Positions 25,720 to 33,490 of a DNA stretch of 64,000 nucleotides are shown here, piece by piece. Within the stretch, counting starts at the first letter, position 1. Each line of letters opens with the position of its first letter. Under the pieces are notes generated by a model, which was not told the origin of the DNA, did no database searches, and saw only the letters and a program-made list of their open reading frames with translations. The DNA is from Varibaculum cambriense (lineage in GTDB: Bacteria > Actinomycetota > Actinomycetes > Actinomycetales > Actinomycetaceae), in assembly GCF_002848005.1 (NCBI RefSeq), contig NZ_PKHX01000001.1, positions 196,791 to 260,790 of the forward strand, read 5' to 3'. A program made the translations under genes and the position numbers.

Positions 25720-26445
25720 CTAGGCTCTCCCGCTAGCAACCGCCAAGGCTTGCTCGATAGTGAACTGCCCGGAGTACAGGGCTTTGCCCACAATCGCGCC
25801 CTCGACCCCCAAGCTGGTGAGCTCGCGCAAAGTACGTAAATCATCCAGAGTGCTCACTCCCCCGCTGGCTACTACCTTCGCAGAGGTGGCTTCACATACT
25901 TCCTTAAGTAGCTGGGTATTCGGGCCGGTCAAAGTGCCATCGCGCATTACATCGGTGACTACGTAGCGGGCGCAGCCGGCCGCATCTAACCGGGCAATCA
26001 TTTCAAAGAGGTCACCGGCATCTTTGGTCCAGCCATGAGTAGAAAGAGTATGTCCGCGCACGTCCAGCCCCACTGCAATCTGGTCACCGTATTTGGCGAT
26101 CACCTGGCAAGTCCACTCCGGATTTTCGATCGCGGCGGTGCCCAGGTTAACCCGGCGGGCGCCGGCGTTTAGTACTCGTTCCAAAGACTCGTCGTCACGG
26201 ATCCCCCCTGACACCTCTACCTGAAGATCTACTTGTTCAACGATTTCTTGCACCACTTGGGTGTTGTTTCCCCGACCGAAGGCCGCGTCCAAATCCACTA
26301 GGTGTAGCCAGCGAGCTCCGGCCTCCTGGAAGCTGCGGGCAGCCTCTAAAGGCACCCCATAAACTTTTTCACTGCCTGCTTTGCCTTGATGCAGGCGCAC
26401 TGCTTGGCCAGACACCACATCTACTGCCGGTAAAAGTTCTAACAT
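25720..26445 (-). CDS. hisA: Phosphoribosyl isomerase PriA/HisA
   Basis: This beta/alpha-barrel isomerase acts on ProFAR in histidine synthesis; in many actinobacteria it also isomerises PRA for tryptophan synthesis (PriA). The 241-residue protein has Asp9 (LPAVDV) and a second Asp in [14 protein letters not shown], with phosphate-binding loops [10 protein letters not shown] and [12 protein letters not shown]. Sequence alone does not show whether TrpF activity remains; loss in Actinomycetaceae lineages lacking trp genes is known. It lies 9 bases after hisH and directly before the SseB-like gene. Confidence 0.93.
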   Translation of the reverse strand: MLELLPAVDVVSGQAVRLHQGKAGSEKVYGVPLEAARSFQEAGARWLHLVDLDAAFGRGNNTQVVQEIVEQVDLQVEVSGGIRDDESLERVLNAGARRVNLGTAAIENPEWTCQVIAKYGDQIAVGLDVRGHTLSTHGWTKDAGDLFEMIARLDAAGCARYVVTDVMRDGTLTGPNTQLLKEVCEATSAKVVASGGVSTLDDLRTLRELTSLGVEGAIVGKALYSGQFTIEQALAVASGRA

Positions 26446-26454
26446 GTTTCTCCC

Positions 26455-27093
26455 TTAGAAGCTTTGCGTCCAGTTACGTAGCAGTTCCATGCCGGCGTCG
26501 CCGGATTTTTCAGGATGGAACTGGGTGGCCGCTAACGGCCCGTTTTCTACCGCGGCGATAAACGGCTCCCCGTGGGTTGCCCAGGAAAAAATTGGGGGTT
26601 TCATGCGCGAAGCTTGCCGATAGTGCCCGCTAGGGTCAGCGGTTACCCCGTAGGAGTGCACAAAATAAAAACGCTCATCCGTAATCCCGGAAAAAAGCTG
26701 CGATCCCTGTCCTACCTGAATCTTTGACCAGCCCATATGGGGCAAAATCGGGGCAGGAAGCTTTTCCACCGTTCCTGGCCATTCCCCCATCCCGGCGGTG
26801 TCTTCCCCGTGTTCCAGGCCGCGCTCGAACAGTATTTGCATCCCCACGCAGATTCCGAGCACCGCCCTTCCGCCCGCTAAACGCCGGTCAATAATAGTGT
26901 TCCCGCGACGAGCATGCAGATCCTTCATCACTGCTGCAAAAGCCCCTACTCCCGGTACTACCAGACCGTCAGCCTCCAGACAGGTGGAAAAGTCGCTGGT
27001 AAGGTTAACCTCAACCCCGACGCGCTTTAAGGCGTTAACCGCGGAGCGCACATTGCCGGAGCCGTAGTCGAATACCGCTACCTGTTTACTCAC
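26455..27093 (-). CDS. hisH: Imidazole glycerol phosphate synthase glutaminase subunit
   Basis: HisH releases ammonia from glutamine for HisF. The 212-residue class I amidotransferase has its nucleophile at C82 (LGICVGMQ), the oxyanion region PGVGAF, and the catalytic His and Glu in [12 protein letters not shown]. It overlaps the upstream 255-residue gene by eight bases. HisF, its partner, is not in the window and must be encoded elsewhere. Confidence 0.95.
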   Translation of the reverse strand: MSKQVAVFDYGSGNVRSAVNALKRVGVEVNLTSDFSTCLEADGLVVPGVGAFAAVMKDLHARRGNTIIDRRLAGGRAVLGICVGMQILFERGLEHGEDTAGMGEWPGTVEKLPAPILPHMGWSKIQVGQGSQLFSGITDERFYFVHSYGVTADPSGHYRQASRMKPPIFSWATHGEPFIAAVENGPLAATQFHPEKSGDAGMELLRNWTQSF

Positions 27094-27853
27094 CGCCTGT
27101 TTCCTCCCGCTTATCTGGGTCTTCCCCGCGATTAATATCTTCTTGCAGTCCCCGCAGCTGCCGCAGCAAAATCCCCGGTAAATCGCGCAAGCGTGGGGGA
27201 CGGATCTCGGGATAATCTTCGGGGGAAGTCCTCCCTAGCAACAGATCTTCCACCCGTTCATCAGCGCAAGAGACCAGGGGTCCCGCCGGAATCGTGCGAT
27301 CAAAATGCCCGTCATAGTACACGCGCGCTGTTATCTGCCCCTGTACCCCCGGGTCGTCATCGTGGTCCGCACGCAAAGTAGAAACAAATAGCACTGCCCC
27401 GTAGGGGGTTATTTTGGAAACCGCGAGGGCGAGCGCCTCGGCCTCGGGCGATACTGGCCGCTCCTCCCCCAGCAGCGCCTCTAACTCATCATCGGGAGTA
27501 GGCGTGAGGCGTTTCCACACTACGCATCCGGATTCGGTTTCCACGATCCGGGCATCGATTTCGTGAGCCGCCATCATGGTGGCTAGTGGCACCGGCTCAA
27601 GTAGGTTGGTCAGTACTAGCGCCACATCTCCGGCCTCCGGGGGCAGCGCCTCTAAGTGCTGCCAGGCCTGCAAATCCTGGTCAACTTCTTCACTGAATCC
27701 ATCGAGCTCTTCCCCATTAATCCCGGATTGCGCGATCACCTGATCAAAGTAATCCTCGGGTTTAGATACGGGTTCTTTATCGCCCGCCGAGTTTTCCTCG
27801 TGCGGTTCTTTATCGCGCGGATCGTCCTGCTCGGGAAAGTTTGCGGCGTTCAC
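27086..27853 (-). CDS. Acidic protein of unknown function inside the his operon
   Basis: I do not recognise this 255-residue protein. Residues 1-70 are very acidic and probably disordered. Residues 75-210 look like a folded alpha/beta domain ([57 protein letters not shown]). The C-terminus has an amphipathic helix ([18 protein letters not shown]) and a charged tail. It overlaps both hisB and hisH by a few bases, so it is co-translated with the histidine genes. A regulatory or scaffolding role is possible but not shown. Confidence 0.6.
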   Translation of the reverse strand: MNAANFPEQDDPRDKEPHEENSAGDKEPVSKPEDYFDQVIAQSGINGEELDGFSEEVDQDLQAWQHLEALPPEAGDVALVLTNLLEPVPLATMMAAHEIDARIVETESGCVVWKRLTPTPDDELEALLGEERPVSPEAEALALAVSKITPYGAVLFVSTLRADHDDDPGVQGQITARVYYDGHFDRTIPAGPLVSCADERVEDLLLGRTSPEDYPEIRPPRLRDLPGILLRQLRGLQEDINRGEDPDKREETGGE

Positions 27854-28449
27854 AGCGCACCCTTAGTGGAAGGAATGCCGGTAACCCGCGGATCGGTTTC
27901 TAGCGCTCCCCGCAGTGCCCGGGCGACCGCTTTGAACTGCGCCTCTACGATATGGTGTGGGTCGCGCCCCGAAAGTACCTCCACATGCAGGCAGATCCCA
28001 GCATTATAGGCAAAAGATTCCCACACATGCCGGGTCATTGCCCCGGTAAAATGTCCGCCGATTAGGTGATATTCCTGGCCGGCGGGCTCTCCGCTGTGTA
28101 CGCAATAGGGACGTCCGGCCACGTCCACCACTGCCCGGGCTAGCGCCTCGTCGAGCGGGACAGTGGCATCGGCAAAACGCCGAATCCCCGCTTTGTCCCC
28201 CAGAGCTTCGCGTAGCGCCTTACCCAGGCAAATCGCGGTATCTTCTACCGTGTGATGCACATCCACCTCAATATCGCCGCGAGCAGTAATATTCATATCA
28301 ACCAAAGAATGCTTCGAAAGCGCGGTTAGCATATGGTCATAGAAGGGCACTCCGGTATTAATCTGACTTTTTCCGGTGCCATCTAGATTGATTTCTACCG
28401 TGATTTCTGATTCCGCGGTTTTCCGGGTGACTTTCCCCCTGCGGCTCAT
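27850..28449 (-). CDS. hisB: Imidazoleglycerol-phosphate dehydratase
   Basis: HisB dehydrates IGP to imidazole acetol phosphate. The 199-residue monofunctional form (no phosphatase domain) has the manganese-binding signatures [10 protein letters not shown] and [14 protein letters not shown], and the C-terminal repeat [18 protein letters not shown]. It overlaps hisC by four bases and the unknown 255-residue gene by four bases, indicating a tightly coupled operon. Confidence 0.95.
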   Translation of the reverse strand: MSRRGKVTRKTAESEITVEINLDGTGKSQINTGVPFYDHMLTALSKHSLVDMNITARGDIEVDVHHTVEDTAICLGKALREALGDKAGIRRFADATVPLDEALARAVVDVAGRPYCVHSGEPAGQEYHLIGGHFTGAMTRHVWESFAYNAGICLHVEVLSGRDPHHIVEAQFKAVARALRGALETDPRVTGIPSTKGAL

Positions 28450-29570
28450 TTGGTTACCTCCTCGAATGCTTCACGAAATGCTTGATCTTCTGCGGCCGTG
28501 CCGATACTGACCCGCAAGAATCCGGCGGGACCAACCTCGCGGATCAACACCCCGCGGTCCAATAAATCACTGAACACTTGATGTCGATCCGGGAAGGGGC
28601 CAAAAAGCACAAAGTTAGCCTGGGTTTTGGGCACCGTGTAGCCTTTACCCTCCAGCCATGATGCCAACTCATCACGGCGCTGACGCAGCTCCGCCAGCTG
28701 GCGCAGCTGCTCCTCAGCGTGTCCTAAAGCCGCGATTGCCGCTGCCTGAGTGAGTGCCGAAAGGTGATAGGGCAAACGCACCCGCATAATATCGGCGATC
28801 ACCGCTTTTGCCGCTACCAGATAGCCTAGGCGCAGCCCCGCCATCCCGAAGGATTTGGACATAGTACGGGATACCGCCAAGTGCGGGAATTTTTCTAAGA
28901 GGGCGAGGGAGCTCGGTTGATCCGGATCCCGGAACTCCCCGTAGGCCTCGTCCACCACCACTACCGTAGCAGTGGGTCTGCCATTAATCACCGGCCCGGT
29001 TGCTTTAGCTTGCTGCAAAATCTGCACTAATTCGGCTTCGCCACTGGCAGTCCCGGTCGGATTATTCGGATTCGCCAACAGCAATACGCTAGGCCGTACT
29101 GTCTGCATTCCCCGGAGCAGGGCATCCAGATCAAGATCCCAGTCGCTTTGTCGGGGAACCGTCACATATTTCGAGTGCGCATTCCGCACGTACTCGGGAT
29201 ACATCGAGTAAGAATATTCGGTTCCCAAAACCGTGCGTCCGGGCCCCGCATAGGCTCCCAACAGTTGTGCCATCACTTCATTAGAGCCATTAGCTGCCCA
29301 GATTTGTTCGACCGGAAAGTCTAGGCCAGATTCGCGGCGCACATAACCCGCTAAAGCTTCCCGCAGAGCGGTGAAATCGCGATCCGGGTAACGGTTTAAA
29401 CCCGCCGCCGCCTCGCTAACCGCGCGAGTAATATCCGCAATCATCTCGGGGCTGGGAGGATAGGGATTTTCATTCACGTTTAGCCGGGCAGACACCTCCA
29501 ATTGCGGCGCCCCATAGGGGGTGACCTGCATTAGTTCTTCCCGCAGCGGCAGCAAGGGGGGCTGTTCCAT
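28446..29570 (-). CDS. hisC: Histidinol-phosphate aminotransferase
   Basis: This PLP-dependent class I/II aminotransferase works late in histidine synthesis. The 374-residue protein has [14 protein letters not shown], the cofactor-binding block [20 protein letters not shown], and the PLP-lysine motif [20 protein letters not shown] 29570 is chosen over the upstream ATG 29597 because AAAGGA lies ten bases before it. A long nested inverted repeat occupies the spacer between the symporter gene and hisC. Confidence 0.93.
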   Translation of the reverse strand: MEQPPLLPLREELMQVTPYGAPQLEVSARLNVNENPYPPSPEMIADITRAVSEAAAGLNRYPDRDFTALREALAGYVRRESGLDFPVEQIWAANGSNEVMAQLLGAYAGPGRTVLGTEYSYSMYPEYVRNAHSKYVTVPRQSDWDLDLDALLRGMQTVRPSVLLLANPNNPTGTASGEAELVQILQQAKATGPVINGRPTATVVVVDEAYGEFRDPDQPSSLALLEKFPHLAVSRTMSKSFGMAGLRLGYLVAAKAVIADIMRVRLPYHLSALTQAAAIAALGHAEEQLRQLAELRQRRDELASWLEGKGYTVPKTQANFVLFGPFPDRHQVFSDLLDRGVLIREVGPAGFLRVSIGTAAEDQAFREAFEEVTK

Positions 29571-29621
29571 AAATAATCGATCCTTTCTGGCTCCCATTCT
29601 AAAGGCAATACCCAGATAATG

Positions 29622-29692
29622 TTTTGCCCTCGCCGATTAGCAGGTTTCGGTTTTTCTGAGGACGAAACCGGCCTATAGCGGCGAGGGCAAAA
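29622..29692. repeat. Nested inverted repeat between symporter gene and hisC
   Basis: The outer arms are a perfect 14-bp pair (29622-29635, TTTTGCCCTCGCCG, and 29679-29692). Inside them a second pair GGTTTCG (29643-29649) and CGAAACC (29663-29669) forms an inner hairpin. The arms run TTTTGCCC...GGGCAAAA, the reverse of a normal terminator. The end of the symporter gene holds a related 20-bp palindrome at 29715-29734. Confidence 0.75.
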
Positions 29693-29704
29693 TACTTAAG
29701 TTAC

Positions 29705-30955
29705 TTAGTCGGAGGCCGAAACCATGGTTTCGGCAGTAGCCATGGCGTGACCTTTTTCGCTACCCAGGGAGCCGCCCGCCAGCTTGTTCACCACCAGGGC
29801 GATGGCGCCGTCGCCGGTTACGTTAGTGGCAGTACCAACGGAGTCAATCGCCACATAGAGTGCCACCATCAGTGAATACAGCTCGGGAGAGAAGCCCAGG
29901 AAGCCCATCAAAACTCCCTGCGCAGCCGCGATAGCGCCGCCGGGAACCCCCGGTGCCGCCACCATAGTGATCCCCAGGATGATAATGGCCATCGCCATCT
30001 TCCCGAAGGTAACGGACTGTCCGGTCATCTGCATGACCGCCAAGGCAAAGGCAGTGATTTTCACCGTGGAGCCACCCAGGTGAATCGTGGCGCACAGTGG
30101 AATGGTAAAGCCCGCGATCTCGGCTGAAACCCCGTTGTTACGGGCACACTGATAGGTCACCGGAATGGTAGCTGCCGAAGAAGCAGTCCCCAGCGCGGTG
30201 AAATAGGCTTTCGCCATCCGGCCTAGTGCAGTGAAGGGGTTAACTTTCGCAATCGCACCGGCCACGGTGTATTGCAGTAGCAATAGCACCACAGTCAGGA
30301 TCACTGACACCAAAATAACTTTGATCATTACCTTGATGACCAGCGCAATCTGCCCCGAGTAGGACATATTGAGGAAAGTACCGAAAATAAATAGCGGCAG
30401 CAGCGGCACAATCGCCCGTTTAATCATCAACATGGTGATATCCCGGAACTCCGAGTAGGCGCGATGCAAAGTGGGGGTGTTCAGCGCCGCCATGCAAATG
30501 CCCAGGATGAAAGCCAAAATCAAAGCCCCAGTCACATCCAGTACCGGGGTAATGTTCAGGTTATCCCCCAGCAGGGAGGCCACCGCGTTCTTGGGCTCTT
30601 TAAGTTCGGGAGCTGATTCGGTGAGGATGCGCGGGAAAACAACCGAGGCAATCCCGTAGGTACCAAAACCGGCAAACAAAGTGGATCCGTAAGCGATCGC
30701 GACGGTAGCCAATAGCCATTTACCAGCTCCGCGTCCTAGGTCTGCTAGCGCCGGTCCTACTAGCCCCAAAATGATCAGGGGGATACAAAAACTTAAGAAT
30801 TTCCCAAAAATATCGTTAAAAGTGGCGAAAGGAGAAATAAACCCTTTGGGGAGTCCGGGGATCATACCGATCAAAGCACCGGCCACGATCGCCACCAGCA
30901 CCCAAAATAGCAGCTGCCTAAAGAGGCTGGGGATACCTACATTTTTATTTGCCAT
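29705..30955 (-). CDS. Dicarboxylate/amino acid:cation symporter (DAACS family)
   Basis: This 416-residue secondary transporter with about eight to ten membrane helices belongs to the SstT/GltP type. Family blocks include SFCIPLIILGLVGPALADLG, the serine-rich re-entrant loop ALGTASSAATIPVTYQCA, and VAAPGVPGGAI and AIDSVGTATNVTGDGAIALVV. Substrates of the family are glutamate, aspartate, serine or threonine with Na+ or H+; the choice here cannot be read by eye. It lies only 19 bases after hisD in the same direction, inside the histidine cluster, which is unusual. A structured spacer separates it from hisC. Confidence 0.9.
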   Translation of the reverse strand: MANKNVGIPSLFRQLLFWVLVAIVAGALIGMIPGLPKGFISPFATFNDIFGKFLSFCIPLIILGLVGPALADLGRGAGKWLLATVAIAYGSTLFAGFGTYGIASVVFPRILTESAPELKEPKNAVASLLGDNLNITPVLDVTGALILAFILGICMAALNTPTLHRAYSEFRDITMLMIKRAIVPLLPLFIFGTFLNMSYSGQIALVIKVMIKVILVSVILTVVLLLLQYTVAGAIAKVNPFTALGRMAKAYFTALGTASSAATIPVTYQCARNNGVSAEIAGFTIPLCATIHLGGSTVKITAFALAVMQMTGQSVTFGKMAMAIIILGITMVAAPGVPGGAIAAAQGVLMGFLGFSPELYSLMVALYVAIDSVGTATNVTGDGAIALVVNKLAGGSLGSEKGHAMATAETMVSASD

Positions 30956-30974
30956 CGTTGTTCCTATCTGTTAT

Positions 30975-32300
30975 TTATTCAAATCGGCAGTTCACGGCTT
31001 CTTCGTGTGCCGGAAGGTCTTCGGCGTCCGCAAACGCGGTTAAGGGACGCGCCATTTTTTCTAGAGCCCCGCGCTGGTATTCAATCTGCTGCACCGGTTT
31101 TAGATACGCCATTACTGACAGCCCGCCCTCATACCGCCCGGTACCGCCTGTAGGGAGTACGTGATTAGAGCCCGCCAGGTAGTCCCCGAGGGGAACCGGC
31201 GTATAAGGACCAACAAAAATCGCGCCGGCGTTACGGATTTTATTCGCCACTTCTCCCGCTTCTACGGTATGAATCTCTAGATGTTCGGGCGCGTAGGCAT
31301 TAACCGCTTCAATCGCGCTAGCCATATCGGCTACCAGCACTATTCCCGATTGGCGGCCACTAAGAGCCTGGCAAACCCGCTGCGAATGTTTAGTCGCCTG
31401 CGCGGCCGGAACAATCGCTTTTTCTACCGCACTGGCCAGTTGCGGAGAGTCGGTAAAAAGTACCGAGGCCGCATTGGGGTCGTGCTCGGCCTGCGAAATC
31501 ATATCTGCCGCCACCAGGGTGGGATTAGCGCTCTTATCTGCGATAATCCCGATTTCTGTAGGTCCGGCTTCCGCATCGATTCCGCAAACTGCGCGCACTA
31601 AGCGTTTAGCAGCGGCCACATAAATGTTCCCCGGCCCGGTAATCACGTCAACTGGCTGACACAGCGGATCGGGATCTACCCCCGCTTCCCCGCTAGCTCC
31701 ATAGGCAAACATGGCGATCGCTTGCGCCCCACCTACGGCGTAAACTTCTTTCACCCCGAGCAGCTGACAGGCTGCCAAAATCGTAGGATGTACCCTGCCT
31801 CCGAAACGAGTTTGCGGCGGGGAGGCAACGGCGATCTGCCCTACTCCGGCTTCCTGGGCGGCTACTACGTTCATGATTACGGAGGACGGATATACAGCTA
31901 ACCCGCCGGGAACATACAGCCCTACCCGCTCAACCGGAATCCAACGCTGCTTCACAATTCCACCGGGCATTATCTCGGTTACCCGTTCAGTGGGGAGCTG
32001 TGCCCGGTGACCGGCACGATTATGCTCGATAGAGATTTCTATCGCCTCATGTACTGCCGGATCAAGCTGCTTTAATGCCTCAGAGAGTTCTTCCTCCGGT
32101 ACGCGCAGATGCTCCGGCCTAACCCCATCGAACTTTTCAGAAAGCTCCCGAAGGGCGGCGGCTCCCCGCGCTTTTACTTCCTGCATCAGAGGGCGAATTT
32201 TTTCTGCCGCGTCCTCAATATTCATTTGGGCGCGCGGCAGCGCCTGGCGCAGTTCCATACCGGTAGGCATAGTAGTGCGGAAATCAGTAATTGACAGCAT
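30975..32300 (-). CDS. hisD: Histidinol dehydrogenase
   Basis: This zinc-dependent enzyme performs the last two oxidation steps to histidine. The 441-residue protein has the blocks VGLYVPGGLAVYPSSVIMNVVAAQEAG, DVITGPGNIYVAAAKRLVRAVCGIDAEAGPTEI and DMISQAEHDPNAASVLFT, with the catalytic EH and His in YAPEHLEIHT. The start ATG 32300 matches the usual family N-terminus but lacks a ribosome binding site. It heads the leftward hisD-symporter-hisC-hisB-unknown-hisH-hisA-SseB cluster. Confidence 0.95.
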   Translation of the reverse strand: MLSITDFRTTMPTGMELRQALPRAQMNIEDAAEKIRPLMQEVKARGAAALRELSEKFDGVRPEHLRVPEEELSEALKQLDPAVHEAIEISIEHNRAGHRAQLPTERVTEIMPGGIVKQRWIPVERVGLYVPGGLAVYPSSVIMNVVAAQEAGVGQIAVASPPQTRFGGRVHPTILAACQLLGVKEVYAVGGAQAIAMFAYGASGEAGVDPDPLCQPVDVITGPGNIYVAAAKRLVRAVCGIDAEAGPTEIGIIADKSANPTLVAADMISQAEHDPNAASVLFTDSPQLASAVEKAIVPAAQATKHSQRVCQALSGRQSGIVLVADMASAIEAVNAYAPEHLEIHTVEAGEVANKIRNAGAIFVGPYTPVPLGDYLAGSNHVLPTGGTGRYEGGLSVMAYLKPVQQIEYQRGALEKMARPLTAFADAEDLPAHEEAVNCRFE

Positions 32301-32378
32301 GGGGATATGTTATTGGTTTTGCGAAAATAGACCGCAGTCTAGTCCAGTAAATAAAATATTTTGACTTATGTAGTGAAA

Positions 32379-33140
32379 CTACTTTTGGTGTTTCTTCTGT
32401 AAGGTGCGCGTTACCCAATCCCGGAAACCGCGATAGGTCAGGTACAGCAGTACCGCACCGACCAGCCACAATATCCAGGGATACCAGGCAGGAACCGGGG
32501 CAACCAGATATAGCGAGGCCGCTACCACAATCAGGCCGGCAATAAAACCACAAACCGCCCCCAATAGGGTTCCGGCAAGGAAGGTATTCGATTTTTCCTG
32601 CGCATCTCCCTGGTACCAAGTCACCAAAATCAGGGCGATCACCATCGCGATCAGGGAACCGATCCGAAGCCACATGGACATTCCAAAACCGTTGAAAACC
32701 ATTACCCCGGACAAAGACAAGCCCATTAAGGCATCCAACCACCACGGAGTTAAGGCTTGCTGATGTAACGATTTCTGAATCTCCAGCGCCGACACCCGGG
32801 AATCATATTCTGTGGCTATCTGCGTCCCCCCAGTTTTATCGGGTGCAGCAGCTTCCTTTACCGGCTCGGGCTGCGGGTTTTCACTTCCAGAGGCCGAAAC
32901 CACTGATTCTTCGGGAAGCGGACTCCTTTGAGTCTGCGGGTATTCAGCCACCTGCGGAGCCTGCTGGCTATATTGGGGAACATTTTGCGCCGGAGGGGCG
33001 GCAGGGGCAGGAAATGCCGGTTGCGGCTGAGACTGGACCGGTTGACTATCTAACTCTGCTTGCCCCGGCCTCGGGAAAGGCCAGTTTGCTCCGCTTGGCT
33101 GATCGCCTTGCGGGAATCCGTGGGGTTCGGGGTTGCTCAT
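32379..33140 (-). CDS. Proline/glutamine-rich membrane protein of unknown function
   Basis: The 253-residue protein has a polar N-terminal half (residues 1-125) rich in Pro, Gln and Ala, likely disordered and cytoplasmic. The C-terminal half has four hydrophobic helices (DALMGLSLSGVMVF, RIGSLIAMVIALILVTW, FLAGTLLGAVCGFIAGLIVV and VPAWYPWILWLVGAVLLYLTY). The tail is basic (RTLQKKHQK). GGAGG lies six bases before the ATG. It is 78 bases upstream of hisD on the same strand but probably a separate unit. The function is unknown. Confidence 0.65.
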   Translation of the reverse strand: MSNPEPHGFPQGDQPSGANWPFPRPGQAELDSQPVQSQPQPAFPAPAAPPAQNVPQYSQQAPQVAEYPQTQRSPLPEESVVSASGSENPQPEPVKEAAAPDKTGGTQIATEYDSRVSALEIQKSLHQQALTPWWLDALMGLSLSGVMVFNGFGMSMWLRIGSLIAMVIALILVTWYQGDAQEKSNTFLAGTLLGAVCGFIAGLIVVAASLYLVAPVPAWYPWILWLVGAVLLYLTYRGFRDWVTRTLQKKHQK

Positions 33141-33173
33141 CTAGCTCCTCCAACGTGCGCCAATAAAGTCATA

Positions 33174-33194
33174 CTGCTAACTGCTAACTGCTAA
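33174..33194. repeat. Three tandem CTGCTAA heptamers
   Basis: CTGCTAA is repeated three times without gaps, followed by CAG, between the divergent membrane-protein gene and the S4-domain gene. It ends six bases before the TAGTAT box at 33200-33205. It could be an operator array or a site prone to slippage. Confidence 0.8.
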
Positions 33195-33215
33195 CAGTTT
33201 AGTATCATTTAATGC

Positions 33216-33458
33216 GTGGCAGATAATAACAGCGTGTCTTTAGCGGCGATTTCAGTGCGGGGAACTATCAAGCTAGGACAGTTTCTAAAGCTCGCAAACC
33301 TGGTAGAAGACGGCGCCGAAGCACGAATACTCATCCAATCCGGTGATGTGACGGTCAATGGCGAGGTAGAAACCCGCCGCGGCAGCGCCCTCGCTCCCGG
33401 AGATATCGTGCAAGTAAATCTCCCCACCGGCACCACCGGAGCCCAAGTCTCGAGTTAA
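33216..33458 (+). CDS. S4-domain RNA-binding protein
   Basis: The 80-residue protein is a single S4 domain: IKLGQFLKLANLVEDGAEARILIQSGDVTVNGEVETRRGSAL APGDIVQV is the family pattern (here split for length), as in YaaA/YbcJ-like proteins. It is expected to bind structured RNA, possibly ribosomal; the target is unknown. The start is GTG 33216 with no ribosome binding site. TATCAT at 33203-33208 would place a transcription start near 33215, so a leaderless mRNA is possible. It converges on dnaE with 18 bases between stops. Confidence 0.85.
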   Translation: MADNNSVSLAAISVRGTIKLGQFLKLANLVEDGAEARILIQSGDVTVNGEVETRRGSALAPGDIVQVNLPTGTTGAQVSS

Positions 33459-33468
33459 TCAGTGGAGC

Positions 33469-33490
33469 GCGGAAGGTTATTTCCGCTTTT
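33469..33490 (+). terminator. Terminator of the S4-domain gene
   Basis: GCGGAA (33469-33474), a six-base loop, TTCCGC (33481-33486) and TTTT. It overlaps the last codons of dnaE. Confidence 0.6.
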
